Below, one piece after another: positions 9,226 through 18,710 of a stretch of 64,000 nucleotides of DNA (positions within the stretch are counted from its first letter, which is position 1; each line of letters begins with the position of its first letter). Source of the DNA: Sediminimonas qiaohouensis DSM 21189 (GTDB lineage: Bacteria; Pseudomonadota; Alphaproteobacteria; Rhodobacterales; Rhodobacteraceae); NCBI RefSeq assembly GCF_000423645.1, contig NZ_AUIJ01000003.1, forward strand, positions 120,203 through 184,202. Reading direction: 5' to 3'. The position numbers and the translations under genes were made by a program. Below the pieces are notes generated by a model that saw only the letters and a program-made list of their open reading frames with translations, made no database searches and had not been told where the DNA came from.

Positions 9226-11993
9226 TCCCCGGTTTGGCCTTCACCGCGCCGTGGCTGTTGCTGGGCCTTGCCGCGCTGCCGGTTCTGTGGCTGTTGCTGC
9301 GCGCGGTACCGCCCGCCCCGATAAAGCGCCGCTTTCCCGGTGTGGCGCTTCTTCTGGGGCTCAGCGATGACGACACCGTCACCGATCGCACGCCTTGGTG
9401 GCTGCTGCTCTTGCGGATGCTGGCGGTGGCCGCGATGATCGTCGCCTTGGCGGGTCCGGTTCTCAATCCGCAGGAAAAGCGCGCGGCGCCGGATATGCCG
9501 CTTCTGGTGGTGCTGGATGGCACATGGGCGGGCGCCGCGGGTTGGGAGGCGCGCAAGCAGGTGCTGGACAGGGTCTTGGCCGAAGCGGGGCGCAATTCGC
9601 GCCCCGTCGCGATCATGCGCCTGACCACGCCCGAGCGACCCGAGTTTCAGGCCGCCGGAGCTGTGCAATCGCGCCTTGTCGGTCTTGAGCCGCAGCCATG
9701 GCAACCCACGCAAGAGATGACCGACGCCGCAATGTCATTGCTACCTGACGGCCGGTACGAGACGTACTGGATGTCCGACGGATTGGCGCGCGAGGGGCGA
9801 AGCCGGTTACTGGCCGCGCTTGAGCAGCACGGCCCGGTCCGCACCTACGAGAGCGGCAAACCCACGCTTGCCCTGATGCCGCCGCAGTTCAAGGATGGCG
9901 CCGTGCAACTGCGCGCGCGCCGCTCGGTCGGGGGGCGGGCGCGTGACATCGTTGTCGCGGCGCACGGGGTTGATCCGGCTGGTGTGCCGCGGGTTCTGGC
10001 CCGGCAAACGCTTGGGTTCGACGCCGGCGCGCGAGAGGTCAGCGGCGCCATGACACTGCCCGCCGAGCTGCGCGCGCGTGTCGAGCGGTTCCAGATCGAC
10101 GGAGAGCGCAGCGCAGGTGCTGTGGCGCTTGGCGATGACACGTTGCGTCGGCGCGAGATCGCGCTGATCGCCGGGCAGGACAACCGCGAGGGGCTGGAGC
10201 TTCTGTCGCCGCTTTACTACCTGCGGCAGGCGCTCGCCCCATCGGCGAATCTGCTTGACGGTGCCTTGATGGACGTGTTGCCCGCCAACCCCGATGTCAT
10301 CATCCTGGCGGATGTCGCGAAGCTGTCTCAGGCCGAGCAGGAGGGGCTGCTGGAATGGGTCGAGAAGGGGGGGCTGCTGCTGCGCTTTGCCGGTCCGCGC
10401 CTTGCCGCCAGCGAAGTGAGCCGCAAGGAAGAGGACGCGCTGATGCCCGTGCGATTGCGGGCGGGCGGGCGAAGTGTAGGCGGCGCGATGAGTTGGGGAT
10501 CTCCCAAATCGCTGGCCGCTTTCCCCAAGGGGAGCCCCTTTACCGGGCTGAAACCGCCCGAGGACGTGAAGGTCAGCGCGCAGGTCCTGGCGCAGCCCGA
10601 TCCGACACTGGCCGACCGGGTGATCGCGCAGCTTGACGATGGCACGCCCTTGGTCACGCGCAAGCATATCGGGGCGGGGCAGGTGGTGCTGATGCATGTC
10701 ACCGCCACGGCGGAATGGTCCACCCTGCCGTTGTCCGGCCTGTTCGTGCGTATGCTTGAGCGGCTCTCTGCCGCATCGCTTACTTCGCGGCCGGACGCCG
10801 AAGCGCTGGAAGGGCAGACATGGCAACCGCAGCGCGTGCTGGATGGTCTGGGCCGGGTGCAGGACGCGGCAACATTGCCCGGTGTCGCGGGCGAGGATGT
10901 GCTGAGCGCGCCGCTTGGCCCCGACCTGCGCCCCGGTGTCTATAGCAGCGCGGATCGCTATATCGCACGGCATGTCGTGGAGGCCGATGCGGACCTGACC
11001 CCGGTCACGTGGCCCGCGCGCATCCCGGTGGAGGGGATGGAAAAACCCCCTGAAACGCCGCTGACCGGCCACTTGCTGAGCGTGGCAATCGCGTTGATGA
11101 TGGCTGATGTTCTGGCATCGCTGATCGTGTCGGGCCGCCTGACAGCGGCGCGCACGGCGGCGGGCGTGTTCCTTCTGTGCCTGATGTGGGGCGGCGCAAT
11201 GCCCGCCCCCGTTCGCGCGCAAGCGGAGGGTGGCGATGACGCCTTCGCGATCGCCGCCACGTCAGAGGTGGTTCTGGCGCATGTCCTGACCGGGAACGAG
11301 AGGGTTGACGATACCGCGCATGCAGGGATGCGGGGGCTGTCCGAGACGCTCTTTTTCCGCACGTCGGTGGAGCCGGCAGACCCGATGGGCGTGAACCTGG
11401 AAACCGACGAGTTGGCGTTCTTTCCCTTTTTGTATTGGCCTATTACACCTGATCAACCCACCCCGTCCGAAGAGGCTTATGCAAAGCTCAACCGCTACCT
11501 TCGGTCCGGCGGGATGATCCTGTTTGATACGCGCGATGCCGATATAGCCGGGTTCGGCGCCTCCAGCCCCAATGGCCGCAAGTTGCAGGAACTCGCCGCG
11601 CCGCTGGATATTCCGCCGCTGGAGCCCGTGCCGGACGATCATGTTCTGACGCGCGCCTTCTACCTGCTGCAGGATTTCCCCGGCCGCCATCCGGGCGGCG
11701 ATATCTGGGTCGAGGCCGCACCGCCAGATGCCGAAAAGGTCGAAGGCATGCCGTTTCGCGACCTGAACGACGGGGTGACGCCGGTTGTCATCGGCGGCAA
11801 TGACTGGGCCGCCGCGTGGGCCATGGACGAACGCGGCAATGCCCTGTTCCCGGTGGGTCGCGGGCGCGGCGGTGAGCGTCAGCGCGAAATTTCGTATCGG
11901 TTCGGGGTGAACCTGATCATGCATGTGCTGACTGGCAACTACAAATCCGATCAGGTGCACGTGCCTGCACTGCTGGAAAGGCTGGGGCAATGA
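9222..11993 (+). CDS. BatA-type/DUF4159 membrane protein
   Basis: A 923-residue membrane protein. The N-terminus resembles the BatA (aerotolerance) module, with two membrane helices (about residues 6-28 and 60-82) around the RRFPGVALL-type linker. A vWA-like domain follows in which the D-x-S-x-S motif is degenerate (VVLDGTWAG). A glutamine-amidotransferase-like segment (PDVIILADVAKLS) comes next, then two central helices (about 620-670) with an AQA cleavage-like sequence. The C-terminal DUF4159 domain (about 690-915) contains LAHVLTGN and YWPITPDQ. It overlaps both neighbours by 4 bp. Probably a membrane partner of the MoxR/DUF58 pair; biochemical role unknown. Confidence 0.87.
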   Translation: MIPGLAFTAPWLLLGLAALPVLWLLLRAVPPAPIKRRFPGVALLLGLSDDDTVTDRTPWWLLLLRMLAVAAMIVALAGPVLNPQEKRAAPDMPLLVVLDGTWAGAAGWEARKQVLDRVLAEAGRNSRPVAIMRLTTPERPEFQAAGAVQSRLVGLEPQPWQPTQEMTDAAMSLLPDGRYETYWMSDGLAREGRSRLLAALEQHGPVRTYESGKPTLALMPPQFKDGAVQLRARRSVGGRARDIVVAAHGVDPAGVPRVLARQTLGFDAGAREVSGAMTLPAELRARVERFQIDGERSAGAVALGDDTLRRREIALIAGQDNREGLELLSPLYYLRQALAPSANLLDGALMDVLPANPDVIILADVAKLSQAEQEGLLEWVEKGGLLLRFAGPRLAASEVSRKEEDALMPVRLRAGGRSVGGAMSWGSPKSLAAFPKGSPFTGLKPPEDVKVSAQVLAQPDPTLADRVIAQLDDGTPLVTRKHIGAGQVVLMHVTATAEWSTLPLSGLFVRMLERLSAASLTSRPDAEALEGQTWQPQRVLDGLGRVQDAATLPGVAGEDVLSAPLGPDLRPGVYSSADRYIARHVVEADADLTPVTWPARIPVEGMEKPPETPLTGHLLSVAIALMMADVLASLIVSGRLTAARTAAGVFLLCLMWGGAMPAPVRAQAEGGDDAFAIAATSEVVLAHVLTGNERVDDTAHAGMRGLSETLFFRTSVEPADPMGVNLETDELAFFPFLYWPITPDQPTPSEEAYAKLNRYLRSGGMILFDTRDADIAGFGASSPNGRKLQELAAPLDIPPLEPVPDDHVLTRAFYLLQDFPGRHPGGDIWVEAAPPDAEKVEGMPFRDLNDGVTPVVIGGNDWAAAWAMDERGNALFPVGRGRGGERQREISYRFGVNLIMHVLTGNYKSDQVHVPALLERLGQ

Positions 11994-14044
11994 ACGGGCA
12001 GATCATATTCGATCCGTTGTTGCCTTGGTGGGCACTTGCCGTACTGGCGGCGGCGATCCTGCTGGGGGGCGGTGTGGCGCTTTGGCGCGGGTTGTCGGGC
12101 TGGGCGCTGCGGACGCTGGCCGGTGCGGTTCTGATTGCCGCGCTTGCCGGGCCGTCCTATCAGCGCGAGGATCGCAATCCGCTGTCGGATATCGTGCTGC
12201 TGCTGGAAGACCGCAGTGCCAGCCAACGGCTGGCGGATCGCGGTGCGCGCACGGGCCAAGCCGCCGAAGCCCTTGGTGCGGCACTGGAGCAACGTCCGAA
12301 CACCGAGGTGCGCCGCGTCGATCTGGGCGATGGTCAGGGCGACGCGGGAACCCTGATGATGCAGGCGCTTGGCGATGCATTGGCCGAAGTGCCGCGCGGG
12401 CGCGTGTCGGGCATCATCGCGCTGAGCGACGGGCGTGTGCACGACATGAAGCACGCGCCGGACCTGCCTGCACCGATGCACTTGCTACATACCGGGCAGC
12501 CGCAGGATTGGGACCGCCGCCTGATCGTGGAGGGGGCGCCGGCCTTTGCCATCCTGGATGAGCCTGTCACCCTGACGCTGCGGATCGAGGATATGGGCGC
12601 CGCCCCTGAGGGTGTGGAGACGGCAAGCCTTGATATCTCGCTTGATGGCGAAGAGCCGCAGCGCTTTGACGTTCCGATCGGGCGCGAGGTCGAGCTGCCG
12701 CTGACCCTGCCGCACGGGGGGCGCAACGTGATCCGCTTTTCCGTGCCCGAGGCCGAGGGAGAGCTGACCGCGCGCAACAACTCGGCCCTGGTGCAAATCA
12801 ACGGCGTGCGGGACCGTCTGCGCGTTCTTCTGGTGTCGGGCGAGCCACACCCCGGCGGGCGCACATGGCGCAACCTGCTCAAATCAGACAGTTCCGTTGA
12901 CCTGGTCCACTTCACGATCCTGCGCCCCCCGATGAAACAGGACGGCGTTCCGGTGTCGGAACTGTCGCTGATCGCTTTTCCCACGCGGGAGCTGTTTCTT
13001 GAAAAGGTCGACGATTTCGATCTTATCATCTTTGATCGGTATAAACGGCGGGGCATCCTGCCGTCGCTGTACCTTGATAACGTGCGCGACTATGTCGAAA
13101 AGGGCGGCGCCGTCCTGGTCGCGGCGGGATCTGACTTTGCCAGCGCCGATTCGATCCACCGCTCGCCCTTGGGGCAGATCATTCCGGGCGATCCCACGGC
13201 GCGGATGATCGAGCGGGGCTATACCCCCGAGATCACGGACCTGGGCCTGCGCCATCCGGTGACATCGGGCCTGGTGGAGGGCGAGGCGAAGACCGGCGAT
13301 TGGGGCCGGTGGATGCGCCAGATCGATATCACGCCCAAAGAGGGGCATGTGGTCATGAACGGCGCCGATGACCGGCCGCTCCTTATGCTTGACCGCGTCG
13401 GCGAAGGGCGGATCGCGTTGTTGGCGTCCGATCAGGCGTGGCTATGGGATCGCGGTTTCGAAGGTGGTGGCCCGCAGTTGGAGCTTTTGCGGAGGTTGGC
13501 CCATTGGATGATGAAGGAACCCGAGCTTGAGGAAGAGGCCCTTTGGGCCGAGGCGACCGGGCAGACGATGCGCATCATCCGCCGCAGTTTGGGTGAGGAC
13601 GTCGGGAAGGTGATGATTACCCGTCCGGATGGCGAGCGGACCGAAGTGCCCCTGACCGAGGTTCAGCCGGGGCGTTTCGAGGCGGAATACGAGGGACCGC
13701 AAATCGGGCTTTACCGCCTTGAGGAAGGGGATCAGGACGCCGTTGTGGGCCTTGGCCCTGCTGCCCCGCGCGAGTTCGAGGCCACCATTGCCACCGGCGA
13801 CGTATTGCAGCCGGTCATCGGGCCGTTGCGCGGCGGCGTGATGCCCCTGTCGGACGGGTTGCCGCGCATCCGTGACGTGCGGCAAGGGCGGCCCGCTGCC
13901 GGGCGCGGATGGATAGGCCTGACACCGCGTAATGCCTACGAGACGATTTCGATCACGCGCGTGGCGCTTTTGCCGGGGTGGCTGGTGCTGCTTCTGGCGT
14001 CGGCGTTCATACTGGCGGGTTGGCTGCGCGAGGGGCGGCGTTGA
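11990..14044 (+). CDS. vWA-like inner-membrane protein of the MoxR operon
   Basis: Last gene of the MoxR operon, 684 residues. Two N-terminal membrane helices (about 9-28 and 34-50) precede a vWA-like domain in which LLEDRSASQRL supplies D-x-S-x-S and IIALSDGRVHD a second conserved acidic loop. The central part contains a class I amidotransferase-like segment (DFDLIIFDRYKRR, YVEKGGAVLVAAG) as in BatA-family companions. A C-terminal helix (WLVLLLASAFILAGW) ends in basic residues. So it is probably anchored at both ends with a large periplasmic domain. I know no assigned function. Confidence 0.82.
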   Translation: MNGQIIFDPLLPWWALAVLAAAILLGGGVALWRGLSGWALRTLAGAVLIAALAGPSYQREDRNPLSDIVLLLEDRSASQRLADRGARTGQAAEALGAALEQRPNTEVRRVDLGDGQGDAGTLMMQALGDALAEVPRGRVSGIIALSDGRVHDMKHAPDLPAPMHLLHTGQPQDWDRRLIVEGAPAFAILDEPVTLTLRIEDMGAAPEGVETASLDISLDGEEPQRFDVPIGREVELPLTLPHGGRNVIRFSVPEAEGELTARNNSALVQINGVRDRLRVLLVSGEPHPGGRTWRNLLKSDSSVDLVHFTILRPPMKQDGVPVSELSLIAFPTRELFLEKVDDFDLIIFDRYKRRGILPSLYLDNVRDYVEKGGAVLVAAGSDFASADSIHRSPLGQIIPGDPTARMIERGYTPEITDLGLRHPVTSGLVEGEAKTGDWGRWMRQIDITPKEGHVVMNGADDRPLLMLDRVGEGRIALLASDQAWLWDRGFEGGGPQLELLRRLAHWMMKEPELEEEALWAEATGQTMRIIRRSLGEDVGKVMITRPDGERTEVPLTEVQPGRFEAEYEGPQIGLYRLEEGDQDAVVGLGPAAPREFEATIATGDVLQPVIGPLRGGVMPLSDGLPRIRDVRQGRPAAGRGWIGLTPRNAYETISITRVALLPGWLVLLLASAFILAGWLREGRR

Positions 14045-14053
14045 TCGCGACTC

Positions 14054-14413
14054 TCAGCGTTCAAGCGAGACGGCAACGGCCTCTCCGGCCCATCCGTCCT
14101 GAGAGCAGCGCACCTTGACCAGAACTTGATGCACGCCGTCGGGCACCATGATGCCGGTCAGGGACCGGGTGAAGGGTTGCTCGTTGACATGCGGGTGATG
14201 CAGCTTGCGATAGCCCAGCCTGTTGCCTGCAGCATCCAGAACCTCCCACCCGTCCGCGTAGTGATCCCATCCCGTATCGGGATGGCTGAGGGTAACTGCC
14301 ATGCGCCAGCCGATATCGCCGTGCGAAACGTCGACATCTTCGACCACCGGCGCCTCAGAGAGGGCCGGCGTACATATTACCAGTAGGAATAGGGACAGTG
14401 TTTTGCGTATCAT
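14054..14413 (-). CDS. Hypothetical secreted protein
   Basis: A 119-residue protein with a short signal peptide (MIRKTLSLFLLVICTPALSEA, cleavage probably after SEA). The mature part is a small beta-rich domain with HYADGWEVLDAAGN and a single cysteine near the end, similar in style to periplasmic Ig-like domains. It is convergent with the MoxR operon, nine bases from its stop, and I cannot link it to that system. No family recognised with confidence. Confidence 0.65.
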   Translation of the reverse strand: MIRKTLSLFLLVICTPALSEAPVVEDVDVSHGDIGWRMAVTLSHPDTGWDHYADGWEVLDAAGNRLGYRKLHHPHVNEQPFTRSLTGIMVPDGVHQVLVKVRCSQDGWAGEAVAVSLER

Positions 14414-14552
14414 GCCGCCATTGTAGCGGGGCTTGCCCGCACGCGCATTTCACGACTGCGTGTGGGCGCAAATGGTGGTAACCGCGGGGCCGACTGGGCC
14501 GATTGCGGCACGTATTGCGGTGACAAGTAAGCAGCGGACGCCAAGACCAAGC

Positions 14553-14579
14553 TTGCTTATGTCTGAAATTGGGTATATT
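14553..14579 (+). promoter_or_regulatory. Candidate sigma-70 promoter of glcDEF
   Basis: TTGCTT at 14553-14558 and TATATT at 14574-14579 lie in an AT-richer patch just before glcD. The spacer is 15 bp, shorter than ideal, so the -10 element is the stronger half of this call. Confidence 0.35.
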
Positions 14580-14604
14580 TTATTACCAATCAAAGGGGGT
14601 TTTC

Positions 14605-16038
14605 ATGGAAATGCCAGAGCCAAAGCCAGAAATCCTGGCAAACAAGGCGGGTTTGATTGCCCGGTTGCGGTCTGTATTGCCCCACGATGCGATCATTGAA
14701 AACCCTGTCGAGACGCAAGCGTATGAATGCGACGCGCTTGTCGCCTACAAATGCGCCCCCTTGGCGGTGGTTCTGCCCTCGTCAACCGAGGAGGTCGCCG
14801 AGGTTTTGAAGATTTGCAACGAGATGGGCATTCCCGTGGTACCGCGCGGATCGGGCACCTCGTTGGCCGGTGGCGCGTTGCCGACGGCCGATTGCGTGAT
14901 CCTTGGCATCGCACGGATGAACGAGGTGCTGGAAACCGACTATGACAACCGCGTCATACGAGTGCAGGCGGGGCGCACCAACCTGAGCGTCACCGGCGCC
15001 GTCGAAGAAGAGGATTTCTTTTACGCGCCCGATCCGTCCAGCCAACTGGCCTGTGCCATCTCGGGGAATATCGCGATGAACTCGGGCGGCGCGCATTGCC
15101 TGAAATACGGGGTGACCACCAACAACCTGCTGGGCGTGACCATGGTGATGATGGACGGGACCATCGTCGAGTTGGGCGGCGCGTATGTGGACGCCGGGGG
15201 GCTTGACCTTCTGGGATTGATTTGCGGCTCTGAAGGCCAGCTGGGCGTCGTGACCGAGGCCAGCTTGCGCATCCTTGCCAAACCCGAAGGGGCGCGGCCC
15301 GTTCTGATGGGGTTTGACAGCAACGAAGTGGCAGGTGCGTGCGTTTCCGACATCATCAAGGCCGGTGTTCTGCCCGTCGCGATCGAGTTCATGGATCGCC
15401 CCTGCATTCGCGCGACAGAGGCGTTCGCGGGCGCAGGATACCCCGATTGCGAGGCGCTGCTGATCGTCGAGGTCGAGGGCTCGGATGCCGAGATCGACGA
15501 GCAGCTTGCGCTGATCCTGGACATCGCGCGCCAACACAATCCGGTCGAGCTGCGCGAAAGCCGGTCGTCCGAGGAAAGCGCGCGGATCTGGCTGGGCCGG
15601 AAATCGGCATTCGGGGCGATGGGGCAGATCAACGACTACATGTGCCTTGATGGCACCATCCCGGTAAGCCAGTTGCCGTTTGTCCTGCGCCGTATCGGCG
15701 AGATGAGCCGCGAATACGGGCTGGATGTCGGCAACGTGTTTCACGCAGGGGATGGCAACATGCACCCGCTGATCCTGTTCGATGCGAACAAGCCCGGCGA
15801 TCTTGAGAAATGCGAGGAATTCGGCGCGGAAATTCTCAAGCTATGCGTCGAGGTTGGCGGGTGCCTGACGGGCGAACACGGTGTTGGCATCGAAAAGCGC
15901 GACCTGATGACCACGCAGTTTTCCCAAGACGATCTGGACATTCAGATGGCGGTCAAGGATGTGTTCGATTCCAAATGGCTTCTGAACCCCGCCAAGGTTT
16001 TCCCCCTTGATTTATCGGACTCGCGACGCGCGGCGTAG
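14605..16038 (+). CDS. glcD: Glycolate oxidase subunit GlcD (FAD-linked oxidase)
   Basis: Catalytic flavoprotein subunit of glycolate dehydrogenase, which oxidises glycolate to glyoxylate and passes electrons to the membrane quinone pool with GlcE and GlcF. The 477 residues contain the FAD-binding PCMH domain (VVPRGSGTSLAGGALPT, ISGNIAMNSGG, GSEGQLGVVTEASL) and the C-terminal substrate/FAD cap with FHAGDGNMHPLI and TGEHGVGIEKRDLM. The start at 14605 (MEMPEPK) follows AAAGGGGGTTTTC; an upstream in-frame ATG at 14569 has no such site. It heads glcDEF. Glycolate is a major algal exudate, fitting a marine heterotroph. Confidence 0.94.
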   Translation: MEMPEPKPEILANKAGLIARLRSVLPHDAIIENPVETQAYECDALVAYKCAPLAVVLPSSTEEVAEVLKICNEMGIPVVPRGSGTSLAGGALPTADCVILGIARMNEVLETDYDNRVIRVQAGRTNLSVTGAVEEEDFFYAPDPSSQLACAISGNIAMNSGGAHCLKYGVTTNNLLGVTMVMMDGTIVELGGAYVDAGGLDLLGLICGSEGQLGVVTEASLRILAKPEGARPVLMGFDSNEVAGACVSDIIKAGVLPVAIEFMDRPCIRATEAFAGAGYPDCEALLIVEVEGSDAEIDEQLALILDIARQHNPVELRESRSSEESARIWLGRKSAFGAMGQINDYMCLDGTIPVSQLPFVLRRIGEMSREYGLDVGNVFHAGDGNMHPLILFDANKPGDLEKCEEFGAEILKLCVEVGGCLTGEHGVGIEKRDLMTTQFSQDDLDIQMAVKDVFDSKWLLNPAKVFPLDLSDSRRAA

Positions 16039-16110
16039 CGCGGACGCCTTTCCCCTCGTGGCCTTGGGCTGGCACAGCACACCAGAGAATTCCGACAAAG
16101 AAGAAATGGC

Positions 16111-17325
16111 ATGGATGTAATTGAAACCGAGGTGGCACTGGCCGAACGTATACGCGACGCGCAGGGGCCGATCCGGGTATTGGGCGGCGGCACGCGCGCC
16201 ATCGGGCGGCCTGTGCAGGGCGAAGCCCTGAGCGTTGCGGGGTTGAGCGGTGTCGTCGATTATGAACCCGGTGCGCTGACCCTGGTTGTAAAAGCCGGAA
16301 CGCCATTGGATGAGATCGAACAGACGCTGGCAGCCGACGGGCAAAGGTTGGCATTCGAGCCGATGGACCACCGCGGGATACTTGGCGTTGAGGGCACGCC
16401 GACAATCGGCGGTGTCGTGGCCGGCAATGTCAGCGGGCCGCGCCGGATCGCCGTTGGCGCGTGCCGTGATTTCCTGCTCGGGGTGCGGTTTGTTGATGGG
16501 GCGGGACGCATCCTCAAGAACGGCGGACGGGTCATGAAGAACGTAACCGGCTATGACCTAGTGCGTCTTATGGCCGGAAGCCGCGGCACGCTGGGCGTGT
16601 TGAGCGAAATCAGCCTCAAGGTGCTGCCGACGCCTGAAACGGTGGCGACGCTTACCGTGCACGGGGCGGAGGGCGGCGGCGCGCTGGATGCGATGACTCG
16701 CGCGATCACCAGCCCGTTCGAGGTAACAGGCGCGGCGCATGTTCCCGGCTCCGCCTCGGCGGTGCATCTTCGGCTCGAAGGGTTCTCTGGATCCGTCGCC
16801 TATAGGGTAGAGCAGTTGAAATCGCGGCTGTACGATCTGGGTGAGGTGACGGTCGAAACCGCACCGGACTCGAGCGCGGAATTATGGCGCAAGATCAGGG
16901 ATGTGGAGCCATTGCAAGACGCCTATGCCCTATGGCGGGTTTCGATGAAACCAAGCGCGGTCTACGCCGGGTTGCTGCCTGCCATGTCGGAACGGGCGCA
17001 TTGTGACTACCTGATGGACTGGGCCGGCGGAGAATGCTGGATCGCGCTGTCTGAAAACGAGGCGGCATCGCTGGCCAAGGCCCATGGCGGCGACGATGTA
17101 GCGGACGGGGCCGCGTGGCTGCACCGTGGCTTGCAAGAGGCCGTCGCGGACCGCCTGATCAATCAGGGCGGAGGCGGGCACGCGACCCTAATCAAGGGTC
17201 CGGACGCGCTACGCGGCGCCGTTTCGGTGTTCCAGCCCGAGCCCGCGCCGGTCGCGGCGCTCACGGCCGGGCTGCGGCAAAAGTTCGATCCGAAAGGTAT
17301 CCTGAATCCGGGGTTGATGGGCTGA
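16111..17325 (+). CDS. glcE: Glycolate oxidase subunit GlcE
   Basis: Second flavin-binding subunit of glycolate oxidase. The 404 residues hold a PCMH FAD domain (IRVLGGGTRAIGRP, GTPTIGGVVAGNVSGPRR, NGGRVMKNVTGYDLVRLMAG). The C-terminal half is shorter than that of GlcD, and the protein ends with the family's QKFDPKGILNPG. The start follows AAGAAGAAATGGC. The stop codon TGA overlaps the ATG of glcF, so the two are translationally coupled. Confidence 0.93.
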   Translation: MDVIETEVALAERIRDAQGPIRVLGGGTRAIGRPVQGEALSVAGLSGVVDYEPGALTLVVKAGTPLDEIEQTLAADGQRLAFEPMDHRGILGVEGTPTIGGVVAGNVSGPRRIAVGACRDFLLGVRFVDGAGRILKNGGRVMKNVTGYDLVRLMAGSRGTLGVLSEISLKVLPTPETVATLTVHGAEGGGALDAMTRAITSPFEVTGAAHVPGSASAVHLRLEGFSGSVAYRVEQLKSRLYDLGEVTVETAPDSSAELWRKIRDVEPLQDAYALWRVSMKPSAVYAGLLPAMSERAHCDYLMDWAGGECWIALSENEAASLAKAHGGDDVADGAAWLHRGLQEAVADRLINQGGGGHATLIKGPDALRGAVSVFQPEPAPVAALTAGLRQKFDPKGILNPGLMG

Positions 17326-18650
17326 TGCAGACCAATTTCACACCAGAGCAACTGCAAGACCCCGCGATCGAGCGGTCGAACCAGATACTCAGGGCCTGCG
17401 TTCATTGCGGGTTCTGCACGGCAACCTGCCCCACATACCAGGTGCTTGGCGATGAATTGGATAGCCCGCGCGGGCGCATCTACCTGATCAAGGACATGCT
17501 GGAGAACGAGCGTGTGCCGGATGCCAAGACGGTCAAACATATCGACCGCTGCCTGAGCTGCCTTGCGTGCATGACGACTTGCCCATCTGGTGTGCATTAC
17601 ATGCACTTGGTCGATCACGCGCGGGATTATATCGAACAGAACTACAAACGCCCGATGGGCGAGCGCGCATTGCGGTGGGTTCTGGCGCGTATCCTGCCCT
17701 ATCCGATGCGGTTTCGCGTGGCCCTGCTCGCGGCCAAGGTGGCGCGCCCCTTCTCCCGGCTGGTGCCCGATGCGCGCCTGCGTGCGATGTTGGAAATGGC
17801 GCCCAAGAAGATCCCGCCGGTTAGCCGCAACGACGATCCGCAGACGCATACGGCGACAACGCCGCGGCGCAAGCGCGTGGCGCTGATGACCGGGTGCGCG
17901 CAGCGGGCGCTGAACACCGATATCAACGATGCCACGATCCGCCTGTTGACGCGGTTGGGATGCGACGTGGTGGTGGCAAAGGGTGCTGGCTGCTGCGGGG
18001 CGCTGACGCATCACATGGGCAAGACCGACGAAAGCCACGCCACGGCGGCGAAAAACATCCGCGCGTGGGCGGCGGAAATGGATGGCGACGGGTTGGATGC
18101 CATCGTCATCAACACGTCGGGCTGCGGCACCACCGTCAAGGATTACGGCCACATGTTCCGTAACGACCCGCTGGTCGAGGACGCGGCCCGCGTTTCGGCC
18201 CGCGCGATGGACGTGTCCGAGCTGTTGGAGCAACTCGAGATCCCCGAGGGCACGCCGCAGGATATGACCATTGCCTATCATGCGGCGTGTTCGTTGCAGC
18301 ACGGCCAGCAGATCAAATCGACACCCAAGGCGCTGCTCAAGCGTGCCGGGTTCAACGTGGTCGAGCCGGCGGATAGCCATCTTTGCTGCGGCTCGGCGGG
18401 GACTTACAACCTGATGCAGCCTACGATCTCCAAGCAACTCAAGGATCGCAAGGTGCGTACGCTGGAGGCGAAGCAGCCCGATGTGATCGCCACCGGCAAT
18501 ATTGGCTGCATGATGCAGATCGGATCGGGAACCGGCGTGCCGGTCGTGCATACGGTCGAGTTGCTGGATTGGGTGACGGGCGGGCCGCGCCCGCCTGCGT
18601 TCGATAAATCGCGCGACGTCTCCGAGCCGGCCATTCCGATGCTGCGTTAA
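17325..18650 (+). CDS. glcF: Glycolate oxidase iron-sulfur subunit GlcF
   Basis: Electron-transfer subunit, 441 residues. Two N-terminal ferredoxin-like [4Fe-4S] motifs (CVHCGFCTATCP about residues 25-36, and CLSCLACMTTCP about 77-88) are followed by two CCG cysteine-rich domains (GAGCCGALTHHMG and LCCGSAGTYN), as in heterodisulfide-reductase-like quinone-reducing subunits. It overlaps glcE by one base and ends the operon. No glcC-type regulator lies next to it. Confidence 0.94.
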   Translation: MQTNFTPEQLQDPAIERSNQILRACVHCGFCTATCPTYQVLGDELDSPRGRIYLIKDMLENERVPDAKTVKHIDRCLSCLACMTTCPSGVHYMHLVDHARDYIEQNYKRPMGERALRWVLARILPYPMRFRVALLAAKVARPFSRLVPDARLRAMLEMAPKKIPPVSRNDDPQTHTATTPRRKRVALMTGCAQRALNTDINDATIRLLTRLGCDVVVAKGAGCCGALTHHMGKTDESHATAAKNIRAWAAEMDGDGLDAIVINTSGCGTTVKDYGHMFRNDPLVEDAARVSARAMDVSELLEQLEIPEGTPQDMTIAYHAACSLQHGQQIKSTPKALLKRAGFNVVEPADSHLCCGSAGTYNLMQPTISKQLKDRKVRTLEAKQPDVIATGNIGCMMQIGSGTGVPVVHTVELLDWVTGGPRPPAFDKSRDVSEPAIPMLR

Positions 18651-18710
18651 GGCCAAATTGGTGCCCGATTTGCCGGGTAAGACCGGGGGGTCAGCTATCC
18701 CGAGGGGCCA

